Shown piece after piece: positions 9,951 to 20,600 of a DNA stretch of 64,000 nucleotides. Every line of letters starts with the position of its first letter. Within the stretch, counting starts at the first letter, position 1. This DNA comes from an uncultured Olsenella sp. (GTDB lineage: Bacteria; Actinomycetota; Coriobacteriia; Coriobacteriales; Atopobiaceae). Location: contig ONBR01000011.1 of NCBI GenBank assembly GCA_900316105.1, positions 62,001-126,000 of the forward strand, written 5' to 3'. A program made the position numbers and the translations under genes. Below the pieces are notes generated by a model, which did no database searches, was not told where the DNA came from, and saw only the letters and a program-made list of their open reading frames with translations.

Positions 9951-11846
9951 ATGGAGATGAACAACGACAAAAAGCGCAGGTCGATGATCATGTACCTGAT
10001 CATCGCCATCATCGCGCTCGTGACCCTGAGGTCCTACCTGGTTCCCGGCATCATGGAGACCCAGATACACGACGTCAGCTACACGCAATTCCTCAAGGAC
10101 ATAGACGACAAGTCCATTGAGAAGGTGACCTACGACACAAGCACGGGCGAGATCACCTACACCACGGGCTCTGGCACGGACACCAAGGAGTTCCGCACCG
10201 TGGCCTGGCCCAACGACGAGGAGCTGGTGAGCAAGCTGGAGAACTCCGGCGCCGACATGACGGCAGAGATTCCGGATTCCTCAGCGAACATGTGGCTCTA
10301 CCTGCTGATCAACTTCCTGCCCCTGATCGTCCTCTTTGGCGGCGCCTGGCTACTGAACCGCAGGCTCACCAAGGCCATGGGCGACGACGCCCCCAGCATG
10401 AACTTTGGCGGAGGCGGCTTTGGCCTGGGCGGAGGCGGCCTGGGTCGCTCCGGCGCAAAGGAGGTCAAGGGCGAGGACACCGGCGTCACCTTCAAGGACG
10501 TCGCCGGCCAGGACGAGGCCAAAGAGTCCCTGGAGGAGATCGTCAACTTCCTGGAGCACCCTGACAAGTACGCAGCCATCGGTGCCCGCTGCCCCCGCGG
10601 CGCCCTTCTGGTAGGCCCTCCCGGCACTGGTAAGACCCTCCTGGCAAAGGCCGTCGCAGGCGAGGCAGAGGTCCCCTTCTTCTCCATCTCGGGCTCCGAG
10701 TTCGTGGAGATGTTCGTCGGCCGTGGCGCCGCAAAGGTCCGCGACCTCTTCAAACAGGCCAAGGAGAAGGCACCCTGCATCGTCTTCATCGACGAGATCG
10801 ATACGGTAGGAAAGAAGCGCGACACCTCCATCAACTCCAACGACGAGCGCGAGCAGACCCTCAACCAGCTCCTGGCCGAGATGGACGGCTTCGACAACCA
10901 CAAGGGCATCGTCGTCCTGGCTGCCACCAACCGTCCCGAGTCCCTGGACCCCGCACTCCTACGCCCCGGCCGCTTCGACCGTCGCATCCCTGTCGAGCTC
11001 CCCGACCTCTCTGGCCGTGAGGCCATCCTCAAGCTCCATGCCAACGACGTAAAGATGGAGCCTGGCGTGGACTTTGGCGCCGTCGCCCGCCAGACCCCCG
11101 GTGCCTCTGGCGCCGACCTTGCAAACATGATCAACGAGGCAGCACTTCGCGCCGTCCGCATGGGTCGCTCCCGCGTCTCCCAGACTGACATCGAGGAGTC
11201 CGTGGACACCGTCATCGCCGGTGAGAAGAAGAAGTCCACCGTCCTCTCCGAGCACGAGAAGGAGGTTGTCGCCTACCACGAGACCGGCCACGCCATCGTC
11301 GCAGCAGTCCAGGACGGCCGCATGCCCGTCTCGAAGATTACCATCGTCCCCCGCACCTCGGGCGCCCTGGGCTTCACCATGCAGGCAGAGGAGGACGAGC
11401 ACTACCTGACGACCCGCGAGGAGTACAAGCAGCGCATCGCCGTACTCTGCGGTGGGCGCGCGGCCGAGGAGCTGATCTTTGGCCACATGACCTCCGGTGC
11501 CGCCAACGACATCGAGAAGGCAACGAAGATTGCCCGTGCCATGGTCGAGCAGCTGGGCATGTCCGACACCTTCGGCATGATGGCCCTGGGCCAGACCCGC
11601 AACAAGTACCTGGGTGGCGGCACCGAGCTCACCGTCTCCGAGGGCACCGCCCAGCAGGTGGACCGCGAGGTTCAGCAGCTGGTCGAGGAGGGTCACCAGA
11701 CCGCCCTGAAGACCCTGAGGGACAACCGCTTCAAGCTCCACGAGATCGCCCATTACCTGCAGAAGAAGGAGACGATCACAGGCGAGGAGTTCATGCGCAT
11801 CCTGACGCGCGACGACGGGTTCGCTCCAAAGATGCCTCAGGCCTAG
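9951..11846 (+). CDS. ftsH: ATP-dependent zinc metalloprotease FtsH
   Basis: A membrane-anchored AAA+ protease that degrades damaged or regulatory membrane and cytosolic proteins as a hexamer. Two membrane segments (about residues 13-33 and 114-135) flank a small extracytoplasmic domain. A glycine-rich linker at 153-164 leads into the AAA module, with Walker A GPPGTGKT at 222-229 and Walker B FIDEID. The zinc site HETGH is at 443-447. Length is 631 aa, normal. AAAGGAG lies 11 bases before the ATG at 9951; a second ATG at 9957 is less well placed. The gene is not followed by a co-directional gene. Confidence 0.97.
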   Translation: MEMNNDKKRRSMIMYLIIAIIALVTLRSYLVPGIMETQIHDVSYTQFLKDIDDKSIEKVTYDTSTGEITYTTGSGTDTKEFRTVAWPNDEELVSKLENSGADMTAEIPDSSANMWLYLLINFLPLIVLFGGAWLLNRRLTKAMGDDAPSMNFGGGGFGLGGGGLGRSGAKEVKGEDTGVTFKDVAGQDEAKESLEEIVNFLEHPDKYAAIGARCPRGALLVGPPGTGKTLLAKAVAGEAEVPFFSISGSEFVEMFVGRGAAKVRDLFKQAKEKAPCIVFIDEIDTVGKKRDTSINSNDEREQTLNQLLAEMDGFDNHKGIVVLAATNRPESLDPALLRPGRFDRRIPVELPDLSGREAILKLHANDVKMEPGVDFGAVARQTPGASGADLANMINEAALRAVRMGRSRVSQTDIEESVDTVIAGEKKKSTVLSEHEKEVVAYHETGHAIVAAVQDGRMPVSKITIVPRTSGALGFTMQAEEDEHYLTTREEYKQRIAVLCGGRAAEELIFGHMTSGAANDIEKATKIARAMVEQLGMSDTFGMMALGQTRNKYLGGGTELTVSEGTAQQVDREVQQLVEEGHQTALKTLRDNRFKLHEIAHYLQKKETITGEEFMRILTRDDGFAPKMPQA

Positions 11847-11861
11847 ACTCTGCCCTAGGAC

Positions 11862-11931
11862 GCCGGGGGTCTGACCTTGTCCTGGAAACAACGCTTCGCG
11901 AATGTTTCCAGGACAAGGTCAGACCCCCGGC
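11862..11931. repeat. 29-bp perfect inverted repeat (REP-like hairpin)
   Basis: Arms 11862-11890 and 11903-11931 are exact inverted copies around a 12-base loop. The arm includes GGGGTCTGACCTTGTCC. It sits 15 bp after the ftsH stop codon and may terminate transcription, although no T run follows. The motif recalls REP sequences mobilised by RAYT transposases in other bacteria; that link is inference. Confidence 0.85.
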
Positions 11932-12028
11932 TACTTTCAGCCGAGACTCGCCACGAAGCTCGTGGCGGACCCGCCGAGGCGCGAATCAGCGCGCGCATCG
12001 CGAGCTCATGAAGGGGAAGGCATATGGA

Positions 12029-12055
12029 GTGGTGTCTGGCAAAGCCAGACACCAC
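12029..12055. repeat. 12-bp perfect hairpin, REP-like
   Basis: Arms 12029-12040 and 12044-12055 (GTGGTGTCTGGC and its complement) enclose AAA. A smaller TGACGC/GCGTCA hairpin follows at 12065-12081. The 406-bp gap from 11847 to 12252 holds only these hairpins and the one at 12153. I see no gene there. Confidence 0.8.
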
Positions 12056-12152
12056 CCTTAATTCTGACGCGTTCAGCGTCAGGTCTCTTTCAACGTAGCA
12101 GCCGGGGCTCCCACCTGCCCTGCGCCCTTCAGGGCGATACACCTCACAGAAG

Positions 12153-12243
12153 AGGCCCCTGCCCAGTGTTCAGGCGCAGTTTCGCAGCGGCGCGCAAAGC
12201 GCGACACGAGAATGTTTGAGCACTGAACAAAGGGCAGGGGCCT
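12153..12243. repeat. Long hairpin with conserved internal core, copy 1
   Basis: Outer arms 12153-12164 and 12232-12243 are perfect complements. An inner TGTTCA/TGAACA pair lies at 12167-12172 and 12224-12229. The internal region carries CAGGCGCAGTTTCGC and TTTGAGCACTGA, which recur in the hairpin at 44316-44395 while the arms differ. It precedes the 3' end of the minus-strand methyltransferase gene. Confidence 0.8.
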
Positions 12244-12252
12244 CCCCCAGGA

Positions 12253-13089
12253 TTAACGCCCTCCAAAGAGCGCATAGCAGGCGACGGCGCTGGATGCCGC
12301 CACGTTGAGGGAGTCTACGCCCCTCTCCATCGGGATTATGGCGTGATAGTCGCAGCGCTCTAGAACCTCGTTCGTAAGGCCCGTACCCTCCGTGCCAAAG
12401 AAGAGCGCCGTACGCCCCTCCTCGCCAGTCTGGTCCAGCTCTCGCCTCACCTGATCGACGGGCCGTGCGCTCTCGCTCAGAGCCAGGGCCACCGTCTTGA
12501 AGCCACGAGATCCGAGTCTGTCGAAGGTGTCACCTGGCCACTTCCCCTCGGCCCTCGCCCACGGCAGCTTGAAGAGGGTACCCATGGACACGCGGATGCT
12601 GCGCCTGTTGAGCGGATCTGCGCAGGACGGGGCCAGGAGGAGGCCGTCGGCACCCAAGGCAGCAGCGGACCTAAAGACCGCGCCAACGTTGCTCACGTCC
12701 GTCAGGCCCTCCAGCACGACGAGCCTCCGACTCCTCTCCAAGAGCTCGTCTTGGCTGAGGGGCCGCGGTCGCTTGGCGCAGGCCAGGTAGCCCCGCGTCA
12801 CATTTATACCGGTAATCCCACTCAGGACCTCCCTAGAGGCAACGTATATGGGTATGTCCAGGTCCTCGAGTTGTGAAATCTGTTCACATAACTTCTTGGC
12901 ATGCCGCTCATCCACCAGGACGGACAGGAGCTCCACCCCCTCCTCAAGGGCAACCTGCAGGACAAGGAGACTCTCCAGGATGACCTGCGCGTTCTCTGGC
13001 TGCAGGAGGTTCCTCAGCTGCCTTGAGCTCAGACCGACGTAGGGTCGAATCCTCTCGTCAGAGACACTTTCTATCCGCAGGAAATTCAT
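12253..13089 (-). CDS. TrmH/SpoU-family RNA 2'-O-methyltransferase
   Basis: A SAM-dependent SPOUT-fold enzyme that methylates a ribose 2'-hydroxyl in rRNA or tRNA. The N-terminal part (about residues 20-105) is a SpoU substrate-binding-like domain. The C-terminal part has the three knotted-fold motifs: DVSNVGAVFRSA (131-142), FFGTEGTGL (about 227-235) and the SAM-binding DSLNVAASSAV near 259-269. Length is 278 aa, as in the RlmB/TsnR/AviRb group. The target nucleotide cannot be read from the sequence. It is a single gene, divergent from the L,D-transpeptidase gene. Confidence 0.88.
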   Translation of the reverse strand: MNFLRIESVSDERIRPYVGLSSRQLRNLLQPENAQVILESLLVLQVALEEGVELLSVLVDERHAKKLCEQISQLEDLDIPIYVASREVLSGITGINVTRGYLACAKRPRPLSQDELLERSRRLVVLEGLTDVSNVGAVFRSAAALGADGLLLAPSCADPLNRRSIRVSMGTLFKLPWARAEGKWPGDTFDRLGSRGFKTVALALSESARPVDQVRRELDQTGEEGRTALFFGTEGTGLTNEVLERCDYHAIIPMERGVDSLNVAASSAVACYALFGGR

Positions 13090-13225
13090 CTTTCCTCACT
13101 CATCCGTGAAAATGCTATTTAGCGGACATCCATTGCTAATACTTTCCCACCCAATGGGTAGAATTAGACAGCAAAACGATACAAGACCTAGTGTCCTACA
13201 ACCATAATGAGATAAGGATCTTCTA

Positions 13226-15025
13226 GTGAGTGAACAATCTCTTACCCTGAACAACGCAGGTGCCTTCGGCATGCATCCCGCCCGACATGGCAGGCCTCGC
13301 GTCGATTCCGTCTCGGCCCTCTCAAAGTCTGGCGCTCGTGTGTCACGTGCTGGTGGTGCCCACTTCAAGAAGGAGGCCCCTGCAACGGCTGGCACGGTGA
13401 AGCATTCTGCAAGTTCCGCCAAGTCCTCAGGGGTCAAAGCAAAGCCGACATCCCCAAAGCCGGCATCCCCAAAGAAGGCCCCCACGAACAAGGTCAAGTC
13501 TCCGGCGAGCACCACCAAGTCCCCCGCAACTACGGCAATGGCCCCCAAGGCCGTCTATGTGCCCAACGGCAAGGACTACGGAGTAAAGGGCTCTGGCAGC
13601 GACAAGACGCCAAAGAAGAAGGGCAACTCCAAGACGCCACTCATCGTTTGCGGTGTCATCGCTGGCATCTATCTGGTTGGCGCCATCACCTTCTCCCAGG
13701 TCTATATGCCCGGCACAAAGATCAACGGCCAGGACGTCTCGCTGAAGAGCCCCTCCGCCGTCGCGCAGGAGTATGAGGCCGCCAGCAGCAGCTACGCCCT
13801 CAAGGTCGCTGGTGACAACATCGACCTCACCATCCCCGCCAGTGACGTGAACCTCCAGTACAACTACGCCTCTACGCTCAGCTCCGTCGACCAGGGCGGC
13901 GCACCTTTCGCCTGGCCGGTAAAGGTCTTTACTGGCAACAACCTGTCGGTCAACTTTGCTCCCACCTACGACCAGGACAAGCTGCAGTCGCTCGTTCAGG
14001 CCGCTGTCGATAAGGCAAACCAAGGCGCCACTCAGCCCACCAACGCCACCATCGCCTACAACTCCAGCAGCAAGGCGTACGAGGTGACCCCGGACCAGTA
14101 CGGCACCGCAGTCGATGGCCAGAAGACCCTCGACAACGTAAAGGCGGCTCTCGACAGCTCCCTGACCAGTCTCAATCTGGGCGAAGAGAGCCTCGTAGCC
14201 CCCACCGTCCTGGCAAGCGATCCCAAGCTCGCTTCCGCAGCCGACTCCGCCAACAAGATGCTCAACGCCAGCCAGTCCCTGATGGTCAATGGCACCGAGT
14301 CCACGAAGGTCGCCGCAGACCAGATCAACACCTGGGTCTTCCTCTCTGACGACCTGACCCCCATGGTCAGCCTCGACGCCGTCAAGCAGTGGGTCAATGA
14401 CACCTACGCTCCCACGGTCAACACCGTCGGTGGTACCCGCACCTACACCACTCCCTACGGCAAGCAGGTCACCGTTACGGGCGGCACCTATGGCTTCAAC
14501 GTAGACGTCGATGGCCTGGCCCAGGCCATCGACAACGGAGTGCAGTCCGGCAATGCCGGCTCCATCGACGTGCCCTTCTCCTCCACCGCCGCCTCCTACA
14601 ACCCCGGCTCGCAGGACTGGGGCAAGCGCTATATCGACATCGATATCACCGAGCAGCACGCTCGCATGTACGATGATAGCGGCGCCCTCATCTGGGAGTC
14701 CGACATCGTCTCGGGCAACCCCCTGAAGGGCTTTGACACTCCAGAGGGTGTCTACACCATCAACGAGAACAAGACCCGCAACACAGTCCTCGTCGGCCTT
14801 GACTACAACCACGATGGTGAACCTGACTACAAGACCCCCGTGTCTTATTGGAACCCCTTCATCGGCAACCTCGTTGCCCTGCATGACGCACCCACGCGCG
14901 GAGCCTTTGGCGGCTCAATCTACAAGGGTCGCGGTAGCCATGGCTGCGTGAACCTGCCCGTCTCCAAGGCAAAGCAGCTCTATGAGCTCTGCCAGGTAGG
15001 CGACGTGGTCGTGGTGCACGCCTAG
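13226..15025 (+). CDS. L,D-transpeptidase (YkuD) with peptidoglycan-binding domains
   Basis: A membrane-anchored cell-wall enzyme that should form 3-3 cross-links or attach proteins to peptidoglycan. The likely start is the GTG at 13226. A cytosolic Lys/Pro/Ala-rich tail of about 135 residues contains repeated SPKPASPKK-like stretches. It precedes one membrane segment (about 138-156). The extracellular part has YoaR-like putative peptidoglycan-binding domains. It ends in a YkuD catalytic domain with SHGCVN, where His572 and Cys574 are the catalytic pair, close to the C-terminus at 599. This arrangement is typical of coriobacterial and clostridial enzymes. The long charged cytosolic tail is unusual and could be a regulatory or interaction segment. 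Confidence 0.9.
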   Translation: MSEQSLTLNNAGAFGMHPARHGRPRVDSVSALSKSGARVSRAGGAHFKKEAPATAGTVKHSASSAKSSGVKAKPTSPKPASPKKAPTNKVKSPASTTKSPATTAMAPKAVYVPNGKDYGVKGSGSDKTPKKKGNSKTPLIVCGVIAGIYLVGAITFSQVYMPGTKINGQDVSLKSPSAVAQEYEAASSSYALKVAGDNIDLTIPASDVNLQYNYASTLSSVDQGGAPFAWPVKVFTGNNLSVNFAPTYDQDKLQSLVQAAVDKANQGATQPTNATIAYNSSSKAYEVTPDQYGTAVDGQKTLDNVKAALDSSLTSLNLGEESLVAPTVLASDPKLASAADSANKMLNASQSLMVNGTESTKVAADQINTWVFLSDDLTPMVSLDAVKQWVNDTYAPTVNTVGGTRTYTTPYGKQVTVTGGTYGFNVDVDGLAQAIDNGVQSGNAGSIDVPFSSTAASYNPGSQDWGKRYIDIDITEQHARMYDDSGALIWESDIVSGNPLKGFDTPEGVYTINENKTRNTVLVGLDYNHDGEPDYKTPVSYWNPFIGNLVALHDAPTRGAFGGSIYKGRGSHGCVNLPVSKAKQLYELCQVGDVVVVHA

Positions 15026-15042
15026 CTGTCGGTTCCTGTCCA

Positions 15043-15111
15043 GGGAGGGGGCATGCTTGTGCCATGGGTTGAAGACAGTAACAACCCCTGTCACAAGCAT
15101 GCCCCCCTCCC
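15043..15111. repeat. Nested hairpin after the L,D-transpeptidase gene
   Basis: Arms 15043-15061 and 15092-15111 pair over 19 bp with one bulged C. An inner GGGTTG/CAACCC stem lies at 15066-15071 and 15082-15087. It starts 17 bp after the stop codon and is the first of four hairpins in the 341-bp gap to ffh. I see no gene in that gap. Confidence 0.8.
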
Positions 15112-15164
15112 TTACCAGTTTCGAACAGCTATTGTGGTGCAGCCAGTTAGAGGGTTTGAAGTAA

Positions 15165-15199
15165 GAAGGCCTGCGATGCTTTGCACCGCAGGCCTTTTT
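15165..15199 (+). terminator. Intrinsic terminator for the L,D-transpeptidase transcript
   Basis: Arms 15166-15175 and 15187-15196 (AAGGCCTGCG and its complement) are followed by a T run at 15195-15199. A further 10-bp hairpin with arms 15205-15214 and 15226-15235 lies just behind it. Confidence 0.85.
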
Positions 15200-15293
15200 C
15201 ATAGGGTCCTTGCGAGACATTGTCCCGCAAGGACCACAAGCTTCAAAACACGTTACTGTATGGAAGGCATCGCAAGCCATCAGCAATGTTGTA

Positions 15294-15350
15294 GCCGAAA
15301 GGCCAATGGCTAAGGCCGGGGAGGCCGGCCTTAGCCATTGGCCTTTCGGC
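15294..15350. terminator. 26-bp perfect hairpin, likely bidirectional terminator
   Basis: Arms 15294-15319 and 15325-15350 are perfect complements around a 5-base loop. It lies 17 bp past the ffh stop codon, between convergent genes. There is no clear T run on either strand, so the terminator role is inferred from position. Confidence 0.7.
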
Positions 15351-15366
15351 CTATTACATGCCTGAG

Positions 15367-16788
15367 TTACTTGCGACGCTTACCGTACCCCAGGTCCTTG
15401 CCCATGGCTCCTAGGTCACCCATACCCGCGTTCTTCATCATTCCTTGCATGCGGCGCATGGCCTTGCGGTTCATGCCCTTGCCACCGTCGCCAACCATCT
15501 GCTTCATCTTGCCCATCATCTTGTTCATCTCGCTCCACTGCTTCAGGACCTGGTTCACTTCCTGAACCGTATGGCCGGATCCCGCGGCAATGCGCTTGCG
15601 ACGCTGGCCGTTGATGGTCTTTGGCTTCAGACGCTCCTGCTTGTTCATGGAGCGGATGATGGCCTCGATGGTGGTGATGGCGGAGTCGTCCATGCCGGCA
15701 CCGCCGGTCTGGCGGAGCATGCGCTCGCCACCAGGCAGCATGCCAATCATCTTTTGCAGGCCGCCCATCTTCCTGATCTGCTGAATCTGGCTCAGGTAGT
15801 CGTCCATGGTGAAGCCCTGCATGAGCATGCGCTCGGCGTCCTCGAGCTTCTGGTCGTCAGCTACTTTCTGGGCCTGCTCGATGATGCCATAGACGTCACC
15901 CATGCCCAGGATGCGCTTGGCCATGCGATCGGGATGGAAGACCTCCAGGGAGTCAGGCTTCTCGCCCATGGAGACGAACTTGATGGGCTTGCCCGTCACC
16001 TCTCGGACGGACAGGGCGCCACCGCCGCGGGCGTCACCGTCGAGCTTGGACATGATGACACCGTCGAAGTCCACACGGTTGGCAAACTCCGAGACCACGT
16101 TCACGATGTCCTGTCCGGTCATGGCATCGACGACCATCAGGATCTGGTCGGGCTTGACCGCGTTCTTGATGTCGACAGCCTCCTGCATCATCTCCTCGTC
16201 GATCTGCAGACGGCCTGCGGTATCGACGATCACGATGTCGTTCAGGTGGTCGACTGCCTCCTTGATGGACTCCTGGGCCACCTTGACGGCATCCTTGCCA
16301 TCGCCGCGGTAGACGCGAACTCCAATCTCCTTGCCCAGGGTCTCCAGCTGATCGGCTGCGGCGGGACGGTGGGTATCACAGGCCGCAAGGAGGGGCGAGC
16401 GGCCCTGGTGCTTGAGGAGGTAGGCCAGCTTCGAGGCCGCCGTGGTCTTGCCCGAGCCCTGCAGACCGACGAGCATGATCACGTTGGGGGTGCGGTTTTG
16501 GGCCAGGACCAGCTTGGATTCGGTGGAGCCCAAAAGCTCGGTCAACTCGTCCAGGACGATGCGGACAACGTTCTGGGCGGGCGTCAGGGAGTCCAGGACC
16601 TCGGCGGTCATGCACTTCTCCTTGCAAGAGGCCACGAAGCCCTTTACCACACGGTAGTTCACGTCCGCCTCGAGGAGAGCCATGCGAATCTCGCGCATCG
16701 CCTTGTTGATGTCGTCCTCGGTCAGGCGGCCCTTGCCACGCAGGCTGTCAAATGTTGACTGGAGCCTGTCGGAGAGGCTGTCGAACAT
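15367..16788 (-). CDS. ffh: Signal recognition particle protein Ffh (SRP54)
   Basis: The GTPase subunit of SRP binds signal sequences on the ribosome and docks with FtsY. The N domain (about residues 1-90) is followed by the G domain with P-loop GLQGSGKTT at 108-116, then DTAGRL and TKLDGDARGG. The M domain (about 300-473) is methionine-rich and ends in a basic GYGKRRK tail. Length is 473 aa. It starts 3 bp downstream of the ftsY stop codon, so both SRP GTPases are co-transcribed, as in many Gram-positives. Confidence 0.96.
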   Translation of the reverse strand: MFDSLSDRLQSTFDSLRGKGRLTEDDINKAMREIRMALLEADVNYRVVKGFVASCKEKCMTAEVLDSLTPAQNVVRIVLDELTELLGSTESKLVLAQNRTPNVIMLVGLQGSGKTTAASKLAYLLKHQGRSPLLAACDTHRPAAADQLETLGKEIGVRVYRGDGKDAVKVAQESIKEAVDHLNDIVIVDTAGRLQIDEEMMQEAVDIKNAVKPDQILMVVDAMTGQDIVNVVSEFANRVDFDGVIMSKLDGDARGGGALSVREVTGKPIKFVSMGEKPDSLEVFHPDRMAKRILGMGDVYGIIEQAQKVADDQKLEDAERMLMQGFTMDDYLSQIQQIRKMGGLQKMIGMLPGGERMLRQTGGAGMDDSAITTIEAIIRSMNKQERLKPKTINGQRRKRIAAGSGHTVQEVNQVLKQWSEMNKMMGKMKQMVGDGGKGMNRKAMRRMQGMMKNAGMGDLGAMGKDLGYGKRRK

Positions 16789-16791
16789 GCT

Positions 16792-17683
16792 TTATCTCCC
16801 TTCGTCCTCGCCCACGAGCGCACCGCAGAAGGCACGCGCGTCAAAGGGCTGGAGGTCATCGATGCCCTCGCCCACACCGATACGGTAGATCGGTAGCTTG
16901 AGGTCGTGGGCGATAGCGACGGCAATGCCACCCTTGGCGGTGCCGTCGAGCTTTGTGACGATGATGCCGTCGATGTCGAGGGCATCGTTGAATTCCTTGG
17001 CCTGGTTGAGGCCGTTCTGACCAGTGGTCGCATCAATCACCAGTACCACCGTGACGGGCATGGTGGACTTCTTCCGGGTGACGTTCACGACCTTGGCCAG
17101 CTCGCGCATTGTGCAGGCGACCTGCCGTGTCAATCAGGACCAGGTCCGCACCCTCCTTCTGAGCCTGCTCGCACACGTCGTAGCAGACGCTTGCGGAGTC
17201 GGCGCCACGCTCGCGGGTGATCACGTCCACGCCGGCACGCTGACCCCACACCTTGAGCTGCTCGATGGCGGCGGCGCGGAAGGTATCGGCTCCGCCGATC
17301 AGGCAGTAGCGACCCTCGTTGACGGCAACACCCGCAAGCTTGCCCACCGTGGTGGTCTTGCCAGCACCGTTGATGCCCACGAAGACGACACAGGAGGGCA
17401 CGTCCTCGAAGGGGTCACGCTCGGCCTTGGGGAAGTACTGGGCCAGACGGTCGGCCAGGGCCCTTCTCAGCTGGGGCGCGGTCTCGAGCCCCTGTCGGGC
17501 CGCCTGCTCGCGCAGGTCGTCCGAAACGGTCATGGCCACCTCACCACCCATGTCACCCATGACCAGCCGATCCTCGAGGCCCTCCCAGAAGTCCTCATCG
17601 ACCTCGCCGCCCATATAGAAGATCTCGCTTATGGCCTCGCGCGAGCGCTTGAGGCCGTTGCGGAGTTTGTCACCAAGTCCCAT
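16792..17683 (-). pseudogene. ftsY: SRP receptor GTPase FtsY, frameshifted in this sequence
   Basis: FtsY is the membrane-associated SRP receptor that docks ribosomes at the translocon. The N-terminal part (17683 down to about 17111) reads correctly through the NG domain, GINGAGKTT, GGADTFRAAA and LIDTAGRLH. The frame is then lost at about 17110. The next frame resumes with MRELAKVVNVTR, IDATTGQNG, TKLDGTAKGG and the normal C-terminus at 16792. Compared with E. coli FtsY (GRLQNKSHLMEEL), five residues are expected between RLH and MREL but only one base is present, which suggests a 14-bp deletion. FtsY is normally essential, so a sequence or assembly error is as likely as a real lesion. The start ATG overlaps the smc stop (ATGA). 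Confidence 0.9.
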
Positions 17684-20600
17684 CAGGCATCTACCACCTT
17701 TCCCGTGGCCTTGTCCAGACGCTGGCTGACCACGTGGCTCACGCCGTCAGCCTGCATGGATACGCCGTACAGTACGTCAGCCTGCTCCATCGTGCGCCTC
17801 TGGTGGGAGATGACGATGAGCTGGGTCGTCTCCTTGAGGGTCTCGATGGCGTCAAGCAGCTTGGAGAGGTTCGAGTCATCCAATGCGGCCTCGACCTCGT
17901 CGAACACATAGAAGGGCACCGTCCTGGTCTTGTAGACGGCAAAGAGGAGGGCGAGAGCCGTCAGGGATTTCTCGCCGCCGCTCATGAGGGTCATCTTTTG
18001 GATCTTCTTTCCACGAGGCTGAGCCACGATCTCCACACCCGTGGAATCCAGGTGCTCGGGATCCGTCAGCTCCAGGTGGGCCTGGCCACCCGGAAAGAGC
18101 AGTGAGAAGATCTCGGAGAAGTTCGCGTTGACCCTGTCGAAGATGACCACGAACTGCCTGCGCATCTTTCGCTCGATGGCGTTCATGATCTTCCTCAGGG
18201 CACCACGGGCCTTCTCCAGGTCCTCCACCTGAGCGGTGATGTAGTCCGCCCGCTCCTTGAGCTGGGTGTACTGGTCCATGGCCACCTCGTTGACGGGACC
18301 AATGGAGTCGATGTCATGGCGGAGCTTCTCCACGCGACGCTCCATGGCGGGGCGGTCGTCTGGCGCGGGAAGCCTCAAGGCATCATCCAGGACGGTGCCG
18401 TCCGCCACGATGCTCTTGATGGAGTTCTCCACCTGGACCTCAAGCTTGCCCTTTTGGAGCTTGATCTCCTGGAGCTTGCCCTTTGCCTCCTCGACCTCCT
18501 TGCTGGCGGCCGAGACGGCCTCGCGAGCATCACCGATGGTCTTCTTCAGGGAGTCGGAGTCCGCCTCTGCCAGTGAGGCGCGGTCCTTGAGCCTGGCCGC
18601 CCACTCCACGGCGCGCTGGTGGATCTGCTCGTAGCGCTTATAGAGGGGGTCCACTCGCAGCTGGACCACGTCCAGGGCCTCGGCGGACTTCATGGTCTGC
18701 TCGATGCGGCGGTCGTTGTCCCTGCGGCGGCGAGCCAGTTGCTCCTCGTTCTGGGCCAGGTGCACGCGACGCTCCGACACGGTGGCCAGCTTGAGCTTTG
18801 CGTCAGAGAACTTCTGCGAGAGCTCGTTCTCCTCGCGGGAGGCACGCGAGCGTTTGGACGTGGCCTCGTCCAGCTCCTCGGTCAGCTCCTCCATGCGCTT
18901 CTTTGCCGCGTCGGCAGCGTCCTTGTGGCGCTCGACCTCGCGCCGGGCCTGGGCCGTGCGCTCCCCCGCCGCGGTGCGGTTCTTTGTGACCTTTGCCTGC
19001 TCGGAGCTGGCCTGACGGACCTGTGCCTCCAGACGACCGACGTCGGACGTCAGGGACGAGAGCTCGCCGGAAAGACGCGCGACCTCGCCCTTGGAGCTGG
19101 CACTGGCATCTCGGGCAGCCGCCAGCTCGTCCTCGGCCTTCGTTGCTGCGGCAGAGGCGACCTCCAGGGCCTCCTCCAGCTGGGAGAGCTCATCCCTGCC
19201 GGCACGGATGCGGCGCTTGCGCTCCAGGGCGCCCTGGTCGGAACCCTTGGAGGTACCCACGTGGGTCCTCCCGTCGCCGTCCACCACGACGCCCTCGGGC
19301 GTCACGAAGCTGTAGCCGGGATGCTCGGAGCCCGCCCTCAGGGCAGACTCGACGTCCCCAACCACACGCACGCAGCCAAAGAGACTCCGTACCAAGGACT
19401 CGGCACCAGGGGCAGGCTTGATGGCCCCCATCAGGGACTTTCCTGGAAGCTTGTCGTCGTCGGCATCGACGCGATTCTCCGCCTGGCCCAGGGACATCAG
19501 GGTCGCACGACCCTTCACACTCAGGCCCAGGGCATGCGAGACAAGCTCCTCTGTACCCTTGCCGTCAACCGTGACCAGGGCACTCAGGTCCTCGCCCAGA
19601 AGGACCTCCACCAGACCCTCGTACTCCGGGGCGACCTCCAGGAGGTCGCCCAGGCGCGAGCTAACGAGCTCGGGCTTGTCCTTTGCCAGACGGGCAACCA
19701 GGGCATTGGCATTCTCCAGCTGGGCGTCCAGGGTCTCCAGGGCAGAGAGGGTCGCCTGGGCCCTCGTCAGCCTCTCGCGTGCCTCGCGCTCCTCGCGCTT
19801 GGTGCGACCCTGGGCCTCCTGGCAGGAGCGAATCCTGTCTTGGGCCTGGTCCTGGGCCTTGCGGACTGACTCGAGCTCAGCCTTTACCTTGTCTCGCTGG
19901 GACTTGCGCTCCTCCAGGGCCTCCGAAGCGGTCTCCAGGGCGTCCTTGATCTGGTCCAGGCGGCTTTGGAACATCTGGTCCTCGACCTCGGCATTGGAGA
20001 TCTGGTCCTTGAGCTTTGCGTATGCCAGGGTCTCCTTGTCGGCCTCACGCTGGGCCTGTCGCTGGTCGGTCTGCAGGTGGGCCACCTGGTTGGACAGCCT
20101 CCGCCTGCTCTCCGAGGCCTCCTTTGCCTGGGGACCCAGCTCGCCCACGCGCTTGCGAAGTTCGGCCTCCTCGGTGCGTGCCGCGGTGAGCTCGTCTTGG
20201 ACGCTCTGGTGCTCGCGGGCCAGCTCCGACTGGCTCCGTTCCATGTTTGACAGGCTCAGGCGCATCTCGGACACGCGCGAGACCATATTCTTTCCCTTTT
20301 CCTCCAAGAGGCGCATGTCGGACTCCATGCGGCCCAGGACGCTCTGCATGCGACGGCGCTGCTCACCCAGGTCACCGACAAAGATGCCCTTCTGCTCCAA
20401 GAGCGACTGGTACTTCTCCAGCTCCTTGCTCTTTGAGTCCAGGCGATACTGGGCCAGCTCTATGGCGGCCTCGGCCTCGCGGCCCTTCTCCTCCAGACTC
20501 CCATAGGAGCGCTGGAGCTGACGCAGGTCGTCCACGGCAAGGGTGCAGGTCAGACGGGACAGCTCCTCGCTGAGGTCACGATGGCGCTTGGCCTTGTCCA

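Noticed and set aside
13427..14884. 485-codon open frame opposite the L,D-transpeptidase gene
   Set aside because: It is an antisense shadow with no motif; the plus-strand gene has a complete catalytic domain.
18619..19869. 416-codon open frame opposite smc
   Set aside because: It is an antisense shadow created by the Glu/Leu-rich coiled coil of SMC.
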